DNA of 64,000 bases, taken from positions 930,001-994,000 of the forward strand of contig NZ_JBHUNT010000001.1 of the NCBI RefSeq assembly GCF_042685745.1, given 5' to 3'. Below, in pieces: positions 18,007-26,220 of this stretch (its first letter is position 1; each line of letters begins with the position of its first letter). A model generated the notes under the pieces. That model saw only the letters and a program-made list of their open reading frames with translations. It ran no database searches and was not told the DNA's origin. The position numbers were made by a program, and so were the translations under genes. The stretch is from Prauserella_A oleivorans (GTDB lineage: Bacteria > Actinomycetota > Actinomycetes > Mycobacteriales > Pseudonocardiaceae).

Positions 18007-19602
18007 TCAGGCGCTGACTTCCTTCTCGATCTTCTTCACCTCGCCGGAGCGGATCTTGCCCAGGAAGCCGGCCACCTCCTTCTTCACCACCGGCATGAGC
18101 AGGTACAGACCGATGATGTTGAACAGCGCCAGCGAGAACACCACGGCGTCGGCGAAGGACAGCACGCTGCCGAGGGTGAGCACGCAACCCGCGACGATCG
18201 TCAGGCAGAAGATGACCTGGTAGATCCGGTCGGAGGTCTTGCGCTTGCCGAACAGGAACTGCCACGACTTCTGGCCGTAGTAGCCCCACGTGATGGTGGT
18301 CGACAGCGCGAACAGCGCGACCGCGACCGTGAGGATGTACGGGAACCACGGCAGCACGGTCTCGAACGCTGTCGACGTCACCGTCACACCGTCCGGTTCC
18401 TCACCGCCCGCGGCCACCGTGGCCCTGGCCTCGTTCCAGAACGGGGTGTCGGCGATGACGACCGTCAGGGCCGTCATGGTGCAGATGACCACGGTGTCGA
18501 TGAACGGCTCGAGCAGCGCGACGAAGCCCTCGGTGGCCGGGTTCTTGGTCCGGACCGCGGAGTGGGCGATTGGGGCGGAGCCGAGGCCGGCCTCGTTGGA
18601 GAACGCGGAGCGCTGGAAACCGACGATCAGGGCGCCGATGGCACCGCCAGCCACGCCCTCGCCGGTGAACGCGCCGGAGACGATCTCGCCGATCGCCGCG
18701 GGCACCGAGTCGATGTTGACGCCGATGACGATGAGGCAGCCGAGGACGTAGATGATCGCCATCGCGGGCACCAGGCGGCTGGTGACCGCGCCGACGGACT
18801 TGATCCCGCCGATGATGACCAGGCCGACCAGCACCGCGAGCACGATGCCGAAGATGAGCGCGGCGCCGTCGCTGCCGAGGAAGCCGTCGTCACCGCCGGT
18901 GACGTCCTTGACCTGCGCGAATGTCTGGTTGACCTGGAACATGCTGCCGCCCGCGAACGCGAAGAACAGGATGCCGATCGCGGTCAGCACGGCGAGCACC
19001 TTGCCGAGCCCGACACCGAAGGCGTTCGGGAACCGTTCGGCGAGGCCCTTGCGCAGGTAGTGCATCGGGCCGCCGGAGACCGTGCCGTCGGCGTGTTCCT
19101 CGCGGTACTTCACGCCGAGGGTGCACTCCACGAACTTGGTGCACATGGCGAGCAGGCCGGCGACGATCATCCAGAAAGTCGCGCCTGCGCCACCGATGGT
19201 GACGGCGACACCCACACCGGCGATGTTGCCGAGGCCGACGGTTCCGGACAGGGCCGACGCCAGGGCCTGGAAGTGGTTGATCTCCCCGGGCTCGTCCTTG
19301 GCGGTGTACTGGCCGCGGACCAGCTCGGTCGCCAGCTTGAACTTCCGGAACTGGATGAAGCCGAAGTACAGCGTGAAGATCGCGGCGGCGAGGACCAGCC
19401 AGGCCACGATCCAGGGGAACGTGACGCTCCCGACGGTGATCTCGGCGAACACGAAGTTCGAGAAGGCGTCCGAGATGGGTGTGAAGACCTCGTTGACCCA
19501 GTTCTCGATCGAGGCGAGGGTTCCCCCCTCGGCGGCGAGAACGTGCGTGGTGGCGTCGGGCGGCGGGTTTGTGGCCGCCACGGCGGTGCTCAGTACAGAC
19601 AT
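18007..19602 (-). CDS. Alanine/glycine:cation symporter (AGCS family)
   Basis: 531 aa inner-membrane sodium-coupled amino acid carrier with about 11 helices. Family motifs include GTVGLGNIAGVGVAVTIGGAGATFWM, ECTLGVKYRE, SGGPMHYLRKGL, and FQRSAFSNEAGLGSAPIAHSA. An extended loop near residues 400-425 (ARATVAAGGEEPDGV) is a non-membrane insert. The C-terminal tail is charged (KKEIEKEVSA-like). It is divergent from clpB across 189 bp that also hold the clpB HAIR box. Substrate probably alanine or glycine. Confidence 0.92.
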   Translation of the reverse strand: MSVLSTAVAATNPPPDATTHVLAAEGGTLASIENWVNEVFTPISDAFSNFVFAEITVGSVTFPWIVAWLVLAAAIFTLYFGFIQFRKFKLATELVRGQYTAKDEPGEINHFQALASALSGTVGLGNIAGVGVAVTIGGAGATFWMIVAGLLAMCTKFVECTLGVKYREEHADGTVSGGPMHYLRKGLAERFPNAFGVGLGKVLAVLTAIGILFFAFAGGSMFQVNQTFAQVKDVTGGDDGFLGSDGAALIFGIVLAVLVGLVIIGGIKSVGAVTSRLVPAMAIIYVLGCLIVIGVNIDSVPAAIGEIVSGAFTGEGVAGGAIGALIVGFQRSAFSNEAGLGSAPIAHSAVRTKNPATEGFVALLEPFIDTVVICTMTALTVVIADTPFWNEARATVAAGGEEPDGVTVTSTAFETVLPWFPYILTVAVALFALSTTITWGYYGQKSWQFLFGKRKTSDRIYQVIFCLTIVAGCVLTLGSVLSFADAVVFSLALFNIIGLYLLMPVVKKEVAGFLGKIRSGEVKKIEKEVSA

Positions 19603-19697
19603 GGTCTGGTAGTTGACCCGAATGGTGGGCCCTTGACAAGTGGACCCCCGCTTTTGTTACGCGCTGTTACCTTGGCGAGGTCTGCTGTAGTGTTCGA

Positions 19698-19718
19698 CTT
19701 GAGCGGAACACACTCAAC
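19698..19718. promoter_or_regulatory. HAIR operator for HspR upstream of clpB
   Basis: CTTGAGC-N7-ACTCAAC: one mismatch per half from the HspR consensus CTTGAGT-N7-ACTCAAG. It lies 73 bp before the clpB ATG, as expected for an HspR-controlled clpB gene. Confidence 0.85.
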
Positions 19719-19791
19719 TTTTCTGACGTTGTGCATAGCGACGGCCTCTGCGAGAGGCTGGTCGGCAGCGACTTCAGACCAGAGGTGAGGG

Positions 19792-22392
19792 ATGGACTCT
19801 TTCAACCCGACCACGAAGACCCAGCAGGCGATCTCGTCGGCGGCCCAGGCCGCCACCATGGCGGGAAACCCGGAGATCTCCCCTGCTCACCTGCTCGGTG
19901 CCCTCCTGTCCCAGTCGGACGGGATCGCCGCGCCGTTGCTGACCGCGGTCGGAGCCGACCCCGAGCTCATCCACAAGGAGCTCGAACCGATCGTCTCCGG
20001 GCTGCCCTCCGCGACCGGGGCCACCGTCTCCACCCCGAACTTCGACGCCCACGCCGTCAAGTCGCTCACCCACGCGCAGAAGCTCGCCACCGAGCTCGGT
20101 GACGAGTACGTCTCCGCCGAGCACGTCATGGTGGGCCTGGCGGCCGAGGGTGGTCCGGTGAGCAGCCTGCTCACCCGGCACGGCGCGACGCCGGACGCCC
20201 TGCGCGACGCCTTCACCCAGGTGCGCGGGTCCGCGCGGGTCACCACGCCCGACCCCGAGGGCACGTACCAGGCACTGGAGAAATACGGCCTGGACCTCAC
20301 CGCGGCCGCCCGCGCCGGTGAGCTCGACCCCGTGATCGGCCGGGACACCGAGATCCGCCGCGTCGTGCAGGTGCTCTCGCGGCGCACGAAGAACAACCCC
20401 GTGCTGATCGGCGAGCCCGGCGTCGGCAAGACCGCCATCGTCGAGGGCCTCGCCCAGCGCATCGTCGCAGGCGACGTGCCCGAATCGTTGCGCGGCAAGC
20501 GCGTGGTGTCGCTCGACCTCGGCTCGATGGTCGCCGGATCGAAGTACCGGGGCGAGTTCGAGGAACGGCTCAAGGCCGTGCTCAAGGAGATCAAGGAGTC
20601 CAACGGCCAGGTCGTCACGTTCATCGACGAGCTGCACACCATCGTCGGCGCGGGCGGCACCGGCGAAGGTGGTGCCATGGACGCCGGCAACATGATCAAG
20701 CCGATGCTGGCCCGGGGCGAGCTGCGCATGGTCGGCGCGACGACGCTGGACGAGTACCGCAAGCACATCGAGAAGGACGCGGCGCTGGAGCGCCGCTTCC
20801 AGCAGGTGTTCGTCGGGGAGCCGTCGGTCGAGGACGCCGTCGGCATTCTGCGCGGCCTCAAGGAGCGCTACGAGGTGCACCACGGTGTGCGCATCACCGA
20901 CGCCGCGCTCGTCGCCGCCGCGACGCTGTCCGATCGCTACATCACCGCGCGCTACCTACCGGACAAGGCCATCGACCTCGTCGACGAGGCCGCGTCCCGG
21001 CTGCGCATGGAGATCGACTCCCGGCCGGTGGAGATCGACGAGGTAGAGCGCGCCGTGCGCCGCATGGAGATCGAGGAGATGGCGCTGTCCAAGGAGGACG
21101 ACGCCGCCTCGAAGGAACGGCTCGACGCCCTGCGCGGCGAACTGGCCGAGAAACGCGAACAGCTGAACGCCCTGACCGCGCGCTGGCAGAACGAGAAGGG
21201 CTCCATCGAGCGGGTTCGCGAGCTGAAGGAGCAGCTGGAGCAGCTCCGCGGTGAGGCCGACCGCGCCGAGCGCGACGCCGACCTCGGCCGGGCCGCCGAG
21301 CTGCGCTACGGCCGGATTCCCGCGCTGGAGAAGGAACTCGAGGAGGCTACGCGGGCGACCGAGGAGAAGGCCGCCGACGTCATGCTCAAGGAGGAGGTCG
21401 GCGCGGACGACGTGGCCGACGTCGTGAGCGCCTGGACAGGCATCCCGGCGGGCCGCCTGCTCGAGGGCGAGACCGGCAAGCTGCTGCGCATGGAGGAGGA
21501 GCTCGGCAAGCGGGTGGTCGGCCAGGACGACGCGGTCCGCGTGGTGTCCGACGCGGTGCGCCGGGCGCGCGCGGGCGTGGCCGACCCCGACCGGCCGACC
21601 GGCTCGTTCCTCTTCCTCGGCCCCACCGGTGTCGGCAAGACGGAGCTGGCCAAGGCGCTCGCCGAGTTCCTCTTCGACGACGAGCGCGCCATGCTGCGCA
21701 TCGACATGAGCGAGTACAGCGAGAAGCACAGCGTGGCCAGGCTGGTCGGCGCGCCACCCGGCTACGTCGGCTACGACCAGGGCGGGCAGCTCACCGAGTC
21801 GGTGCGCAGGCGGCCGTACACGGTCGTGCTGCTCGACGAGGTCGAAAAGGCGCACCCGGACGTGTTCGACGTCCTGCTGCAGGTGCTCGACGACGGCAGG
21901 CTCACCGACGGCCAGGGCCGCACGGTGGACTTCCGCAACACCATCCTGGTGCTCACGTCGAACCTCGGTTCGCAGGCGATCGCCGACCCCACGCTGTCGG
22001 ACCAGCAGCGCAGCGACTCGGTGATGGCCGTGGTCCAGCAGCACTTCAAGCCCGAGTTCCTCAACCGGCTCGACGACATCGTCGTGTTCCACGCGCTCGG
22101 CACCGAGCAGCTCGGGGCCATCGTGGACATCCAGGTCGGCAGGCTCGCCCAGCGGCTGTCCCAGCGCAGGCTCACGCTCGACGTCTCGCCGGGTGCCCGG
22201 GACTGGCTGGCGCTCAACGGCTACGACCCGATCTACGGTGCGCGGCCGCTGCGCAGGCTCGTCCAGTCGGCGATCGGCGACCAGCTCGCGCGCAAGCTCC
22301 TGGCGGGCGAGATCCGCGACGGCGACACCGTGCGCGTCGACGTCCCGGAGTTCGAGGCAGGCGACAACCTCGTGGTGAGCCGCGCGGCGTAG
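19792..22392 (+). CDS. clpB: ATP-dependent disaggregase ClpB
   Basis: 866 aa. N-terminal Clp repeats (about 1-150), first AAA+ module with Walker A GEPGVGKTAIVEGL (near 206), the long coiled-coil M domain (about 400-525, e.g. KEQLEQLRGEADRAERDADL), and second AAA+ module with GPTGVGKTELAKAL (near 608) and VVLLDEVEKAHPDVFD. It threads aggregated proteins together with DnaK/DnaJ/GrpE. ATG at 19792 follows AGAGGTGAGGG. A HAIR box upstream puts it in the same HspR regulon as the dnaK operon. A 13-bp terminator hairpin follows. Confidence 0.98.
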   Translation: MDSFNPTTKTQQAISSAAQAATMAGNPEISPAHLLGALLSQSDGIAAPLLTAVGADPELIHKELEPIVSGLPSATGATVSTPNFDAHAVKSLTHAQKLATELGDEYVSAEHVMVGLAAEGGPVSSLLTRHGATPDALRDAFTQVRGSARVTTPDPEGTYQALEKYGLDLTAAARAGELDPVIGRDTEIRRVVQVLSRRTKNNPVLIGEPGVGKTAIVEGLAQRIVAGDVPESLRGKRVVSLDLGSMVAGSKYRGEFEERLKAVLKEIKESNGQVVTFIDELHTIVGAGGTGEGGAMDAGNMIKPMLARGELRMVGATTLDEYRKHIEKDAALERRFQQVFVGEPSVEDAVGILRGLKERYEVHHGVRITDAALVAAATLSDRYITARYLPDKAIDLVDEAASRLRMEIDSRPVEIDEVERAVRRMEIEEMALSKEDDAASKERLDALRGELAEKREQLNALTARWQNEKGSIERVRELKEQLEQLRGEADRAERDADLGRAAELRYGRIPALEKELEEATRATEEKAADVMLKEEVGADDVADVVSAWTGIPAGRLLEGETGKLLRMEEELGKRVVGQDDAVRVVSDAVRRARAGVADPDRPTGSFLFLGPTGVGKTELAKALAEFLFDDERAMLRIDMSEYSEKHSVARLVGAPPGYVGYDQGGQLTESVRRRPYTVVLLDEVEKAHPDVFDVLLQVLDDGRLTDGQGRTVDFRNTILVLTSNLGSQAIADPTLSDQQRSDSVMAVVQQHFKPEFLNRLDDIVVFHALGTEQLGAIVDIQVGRLAQRLSQRRLTLDVSPGARDWLALNGYDPIYGARPLRRLVQSAIGDQLARKLLAGEIRDGDTVRVDVPEFEAGDNLVVSRAA

Positions 22393-22411
22393 TCCAATCG
22401 TGAAAACATCC

Positions 22412-22443
22412 CTCGGCCTGCCGCCACCTTGCGGCAGGCCGAG
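22412..22443 (+). terminator. clpB terminator
   Basis: Perfect 13-bp stem CTCGGCCTGCCGC (22412-22424) and GCGGCAGGCCGAG (22431-22443) around CACCTT, 20 bp after the clpB stop. Confidence 0.85.
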
Positions 22444-22460
22444 CGGGCTACCCTGCTCGC

Positions 22461-23165
22461 GTGGGTATTCCAGCGTGGATCTGGTTCGTCATCGCGGCCA
22501 TCGCCGCGGTGGCCGGGCTCGCACTGCTGATGGCCGACCGGGCCAAGGAGAATTCGCGCAACCGGGAGCGCGCGCGCTGGGCCGAGCTGCGCGGCTGGCA
22601 GTACGTCGAGGAGGACCAGCGGCTGCCCCAGCAGTGGTCCGGCGGCGCCATCGGGTACTTCGGCGCGGAGTCCGCGGTCAACGTGGTCGCGGGCTCGACG
22701 TTCACCTCGGACGGCCGGCGCCCGGTGTTCGTGTTCGACATCGAGGCCGACGGGCTGATCCCGGCGGTGATCGTGGCCGTGCGCTGCAACCGCATCCACC
22801 CGGTACTGCTCGAGCTGTGGCTGGCGAGCGTGCCGTTCCAGCGGGCCGAGATGCCCGAGCTGCTGGGCCCCGTCGGCCAGCGATACGCCTTCGCCGACGA
22901 CGTGAACGCCGCGCGGACCGTGATCACCCAGGACATCGTGGACGCCGCCGATGCGCTGGGCGGCGACGTCGGGGTGGCCTGGCTGGAGAACGAGTGGGTG
23001 CTGGCCAGCGTGGCCCCGAACGTCGGCCCGTCGCGCCTGGAACGGCTGCTGCGTGACCTCGGCGAGATCGCCGACATCGTCGACCCCTTCGACGAGAACT
23101 ACGTGCCCGCCCAGGAGCCGCCGCCCGTCTCCGCCGAGGAACGGGCCCGTCAGCAGGGCTTCTGA
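22461..23165 (+). CDS. Conserved membrane-anchored protein of unknown function
   Basis: 234 aa. One N-terminal membrane helix (GIPAWIWFVIAAIAAVAGLALLMA, residues 2-25), then a soluble domain with alternating hydrophobic strands and no catalytic motif I recognise; the C-terminus is proline-rich (PAQEPPPVSAEERARQQGF). Starts with GTG at 22461. Position beside clpB and pyrE suggests the Rv0383c-type conserved secreted protein, from memory only. Its stop TGA abuts the stop of the convergent gene at 23166 to form TGATCA, leaving no intergenic base. Confidence 0.75.
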   Translation: MGIPAWIWFVIAAIAAVAGLALLMADRAKENSRNRERARWAELRGWQYVEEDQRLPQQWSGGAIGYFGAESAVNVVAGSTFTSDGRRPVFVFDIEADGLIPAVIVAVRCNRIHPVLLELWLASVPFQRAEMPELLGPVGQRYAFADDVNAARTVITQDIVDAADALGGDVGVAWLENEWVLASVAPNVGPSRLERLLRDLGEIADIVDPFDENYVPAQEPPPVSAEERARQQGF

Positions 23166-23456
23166 TCAGCAGGGCTTCCGAGCGAGGTCCAGTGTGCCCG
23201 CAAGCGGCAGCTCGGTGGTGATGCCGGCCAGTTCGGTGTCGAGCGTGCCCGTGAACCGTCCGCCGTCCTGTGTGGAGAGCTCGCGGTAGGTGGCCGGGCA
23301 ACCGGTCCGCGACAGCGCCGCCCACGCCGCGACACCCTCGGCGAACGCCACCGGGTCCAGGCCGTCGTCCGGCGGGTCGACCATGCCGTCGGTTCCGTCC
23401 GTCGCCGCGAGGAACCCGCGGACGAACGACGCGTAGTCGATGGCGGGCTTCTCCAT
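23166..23456 (-). CDS. Small hypothetical protein
   Basis: 96 aa, acidic, from ATG 23456. It begins MEKPAIDYASFVRGFLAATDG and ends LARKPC. No domain recognised; no signal peptide or membrane helix. A longer in-frame reading to 23609 would overlap the divergent SDR start and its added residues are Arg/Ser-rich, so it is not preferred. The gene is back to back with the preceding convergent gene. May be a lineage-specific protein. Confidence 0.6.
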   Translation of the reverse strand: MEKPAIDYASFVRGFLAATDGTDGMVDPPDDGLDPVAFAEGVAAWAALSRTGCPATYRELSTQDGGRFTGTLDTELAGITTELPLAGTLDLARKPC

Positions 23457-23596
23457 CTTCCGAGCCGTCCTCGTCTGGGTGAGGTCCGTATGCCGATGGG
23501 CCGTGCTCGACGATACTGCTGCCCGAGGTGCGCTCCGAGCACGGGCAGCCTGCCCGCAGACCTTCGCCACGGGGAGCGACGCACTAGGTTGGCGGC

Positions 23597-24364
23597 ATGC
23601 CCACCGCATTGATCACGGGAGCCACGGCCGGTATCGGTGCCGCCTTCGCTCGCGCGCTCGCCGCCGAACACTACGACCTGGTGCTCGTCGCCCGCGACGA
23701 GCAGCGGTTGCGGGCCCGCGCCGACGAGCTCACCACCGCGCACGGCGTACGGGTGGACGTGCTGCCCGCCGACCTCGGCACGGCAGCCGGGCGGACCACC
23801 GTGGAGCAGCGGCTCGCCGCGCAGCCCGTCGACATGCTCGTGAACAACGCGGGGCTGGGCCTGGCCGGAGAGTTCTGGACGGCTTCGCCCGACGAGCTGC
23901 AGCACCAGCTGGACGTCAACGTCACCAGTGTCCTGCGGCTGACCCGGGCCGCGCTGCCGGGCATGCTGGACCGTGGCCGCGGCGACGTCGTCAACGTCTC
24001 CAGCGTGGCGGCGTTCTTCTCCGGCCGCGGGTCCACCTACACGGCGAGCAAGAGCTGGGTGACGTCGTTCTCCGACGGCCTCGCCTCGGCGCTGCGTTGT
24101 TCCGGCGTGCGGGTGCTGGCGTTGTGCCCCGGGTTCACCGAGACGGAGTTCCACGACCGCGCCGGGCTGGAGAAGGCGGGCCCGAAGGCGTTCTGGCTGG
24201 ACGCCGACCGAGTCGTCCGCGAGGCCCTCGCCGACCTGCGTCGCGGCAAGGTGATCTCGGTGCCGAGCCCGCAGTACAAGGCTGTCGTCGCCATCGGCCG
24301 GTTGTTGCCGCGCGGGCTGATCCGGCTCCTCGGCGGGCGGTTCGCGGGGCGCGACCGCACCTGA
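23597..24364 (+). CDS. Short-chain dehydrogenase/reductase (SDR)
   Basis: 255 aa NAD(P)-dependent oxidoreductase. Cofactor motif TGATAGIGAAFARAL (TGxxxGIG, residues 7-21), NNAGLG near 90, catalytic Ser in VNVSSVAAFFSG, and YTASK (Tyr/Lys near 150-154). The pattern ALCPGFTETEFHDRAG and a hydrophobic C-terminal segment resemble DltE/11-beta-HSD-like SDRs acting on lipid-type substrates. It ends 9 bp before pyrE, so both are probably co-transcribed. Substrate unknown. Confidence 0.9.
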   Translation: MPTALITGATAGIGAAFARALAAEHYDLVLVARDEQRLRARADELTTAHGVRVDVLPADLGTAAGRTTVEQRLAAQPVDMLVNNAGLGLAGEFWTASPDELQHQLDVNVTSVLRLTRAALPGMLDRGRGDVVNVSSVAAFFSGRGSTYTASKSWVTSFSDGLASALRCSGVRVLALCPGFTETEFHDRAGLEKAGPKAFWLDADRVVREALADLRRGKVISVPSPQYKAVVAIGRLLPRGLIRLLGGRFAGRDRT

Positions 24365-24373
24365 GGCCGGCGC

Positions 24374-24955
24374 GTGTCAGACTTGCAGTCCGTGGCGACA
24401 CCCTCGTTGGATCAAGCGGCGAAAATCGAACTGGCCAGGCTCGTTGCCGAGCTGTGCGTGGTGCACGGCAAGGTGACGCTCGCCTCCGGCAAGGAGGCCG
24501 ACTACTACGTCGACCTGCGCCGGGCCACCCTCCACCACGCGGCTGCTCCCCTCATCGGCAAGCTCCTGCGGCAGCTCACCTCGGACTGGGACTACGTGGC
24601 CGTCGGCGGGCTGGCGCTGGGCGCCGACCCGGTGGCCGCCGCGATGCTGCACTCCGCCGCGGCCGACGGCATGGTGCTCGACGCGTTCGTGGTGCGCAAG
24701 AACGTCAAGGAACACGGCATGCAGCGCCGGATCGAGGGCATGGAGGTGGCCGGGCAGCGGGTGCTCGCCGTCGAGGACACCTCCACGACGGGCGGCAGCG
24801 TGCTGACCGCCGTCGAGGCCCTGAACGAGGCGGGCGCGACCGTGGTGGGCGTGGCGACCGTCGTGGACCGTGGTACGGGCGCCCGCGAGGCGATCGAGAA
24901 GCAGGGCCTGCCGTACCGGTACCTGCTCGATCTCGACGACCTCGGCCTGTCCTGA
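24374..24955 (+). CDS. pyrE: Orotate phosphoribosyltransferase
   Basis: 193 aa. Makes orotidine monophosphate from orotate and PRPP in de novo pyrimidine synthesis. The PRPP loop RVLAVEDTSTTGGSVLTAVEAL (near residues 128-145) with adjacent acidic pair is intact, as are the Lys-rich flexible loop (VRKNVKEHGMQRRIEG) and KVTLASGKEADYYVDLRRATL. Starts with GTG at 24374, 9 bp after the SDR gene. A modest hairpin follows the stop. Confidence 0.95.
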   Translation: MSDLQSVATPSLDQAAKIELARLVAELCVVHGKVTLASGKEADYYVDLRRATLHHAAAPLIGKLLRQLTSDWDYVAVGGLALGADPVAAAMLHSAAADGMVLDAFVVRKNVKEHGMQRRIEGMEVAGQRVLAVEDTSTTGGSVLTAVEALNEAGATVVGVATVVDRGTGAREAIEKQGLPYRYLLDLDDLGLS

Positions 24956-24972
24956 GCGCTCGCCGCCGAAAT

Positions 24973-25002
24973 CGCCCGGATTTGCCCGTGTGAACCCGGG
25001 CG
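24973..25002 (+). terminator. Possible pyrE terminator
   Basis: CGCCCGG (24973-24979) pairs with CCGGGCG (24996-25002) over a 16-nt loop, 17 bp after the pyrE stop. Only 7 bp of stem. Confidence 0.4.
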
Positions 25003-25128
25003 AACCGGGTCTCCGGGTCGATAAGCCCTGGTAACAGTCGTAGTCAACAGATCATTTTGTCGACCTGATCGGCGTCGACGGGGTACTGTTGATATTGACT
25101 TTTGGGGGGCTTTTCGACAGGGGGGTTG

Positions 25129-25542
25129 GTGGGTTCGGTGCTCGGACTGGAACTGCTCACCGCACTGGTCACGGTCGTGCACTTCCTCGCGCTCGCCTAC
25201 ATCGGCCTCGGCGGTTTTCTGGCCTGGATGTGGCCGAAATCGATCTTCGTGCACGTTTTCTTCGCGTTCTGGGGTGTCGCCGTCAACGTGCTGCCGCTGT
25301 CGTGCCCGTTGACGGTGGCCGAGGACTTCCTGCGCGAGCAGCGTGGTCTGGGCCCGTTGCCGGGTGGGTTCAACGAGTACTACATCTACGGCACGATCAT
25401 CCCGGACGCGCTGCTGCCGTTCGTCGCCGTCGTGGCGCTGCTGCTCGTGGCCGTCTCGTACATCGGGGCCGCGTTGCTGTGGCGGCAGCGGCAGCACGGC
25501 CACGTCGCCGGGCAGTCGGTGGGCTTCGGCGGGCCCGGGTAG
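25129..25542 (+). CDS. DUF2784 membrane protein
   Basis: 137 aa with three to four membrane helices. The DUF2784 signature is visible: HFLALAYIGLGGFLAW near residue 17, then NVLPLSCPLTVAEDFLREQRGLGPL near 55, and a final helix VAVVALLLVAVSYIGAALL. The GTG at 25129 is chosen because AGGGGGG (25118-25124) gives a proper ribosome spacing; TTG codons upstream are in frame. 11 bp before the methyltransferase gene, so probably one operon. Function unknown. Confidence 0.8.
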   Translation: MGSVLGLELLTALVTVVHFLALAYIGLGGFLAWMWPKSIFVHVFFAFWGVAVNVLPLSCPLTVAEDFLREQRGLGPLPGGFNEYYIYGTIIPDALLPFVAVVALLLVAVSYIGAALLWRQRQHGHVAGQSVGFGGPG

Positions 25543-25553
25543 AGAATGGGCGC

Positions 25554-26216
25554 GTGACCCAGGACGCCGACACCGCCACCGGGCCCACCGAGTGGGGAGC
25601 CCGCCCGGAGGTCGGCGTCGGCCCGTGGCAGGGCCCGTGGCCGGACGACCCCCGCTACGACCCCGAACTGCTCGAACACGGCGACCGGCGCAACGTCGTC
25701 GACGCCTACCGGTACTGGCGGCGCGAGGCGATCGTCGCCGACATGGACAAGCGCCGGTACCCCTTCCACGTCGCGATCGAGAACTTCCAGCACGACCACA
25801 ACATCGGCACCGTCGTGCGTACCGCCAACGCGTTCGCGGCGGCGGCCGTTCACATCGTCGGCAAGCGCCGCTGGAATCGGCGGGGCGCGATGGTCACCGA
25901 CCGCTACCAGCACCTGTACCATCACCCGACCGTCGCCGAGCTGGCCGAGTTCGCCGAGGCACGCGGCCTGGCGATCGTCGCGGTGGACAACACACCCGGC
26001 GCGGAGCCGATCGAGACCGTCGAGCTGCCGCGCGAGTGCGTGCTGTTGTTCGGCCAGGAAGGTCCGGGCCTGTCCGCCGAGGCGCAGCAGGCGGCGTCGC
26101 GGGTGGTCTCGATCGCGCAGTTCGGCACAACGCGCTCGATCAACGCCGGGGTGGCCGCCGGCATCGTCATGCACACGTGGATCCGCCTGCACGCGGATCT
26201 CTCCGCCGCCTGGTGA
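25554..26216 (+). CDS. SpoU/TrmH family RNA 2'-O-methyltransferase
   Basis: 220 aa. SPOUT-fold methylase: motif 1 NIGTVVRTANAFAA (catalytic Arg) near residue 86, motif 2 VLLFGQEGPGLS near 165, motif 3 FGTTRSINAGVAAGIVMH near 190. Uses S-adenosylmethionine to methylate ribose in tRNA or rRNA. An N-terminal extension of about 70 residues (rich in Trp/Pro) precedes the catalytic domain. Starts with GTG at 25554. Position near pyrE and clpB matches Rv0380c of M. tuberculosis, from memory. Exact RNA target unknown. Confidence 0.92.
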   Translation: MTQDADTATGPTEWGARPEVGVGPWQGPWPDDPRYDPELLEHGDRRNVVDAYRYWRREAIVADMDKRRYPFHVAIENFQHDHNIGTVVRTANAFAAAAVHIVGKRRWNRRGAMVTDRYQHLYHHPTVAELAEFAEARGLAIVAVDNTPGAEPIETVELPRECVLLFGQEGPGLSAEAQQAASRVVSIAQFGTTRSINAGVAAGIVMHTWIRLHADLSAAW

Positions 26217-26220
26217 CGCC

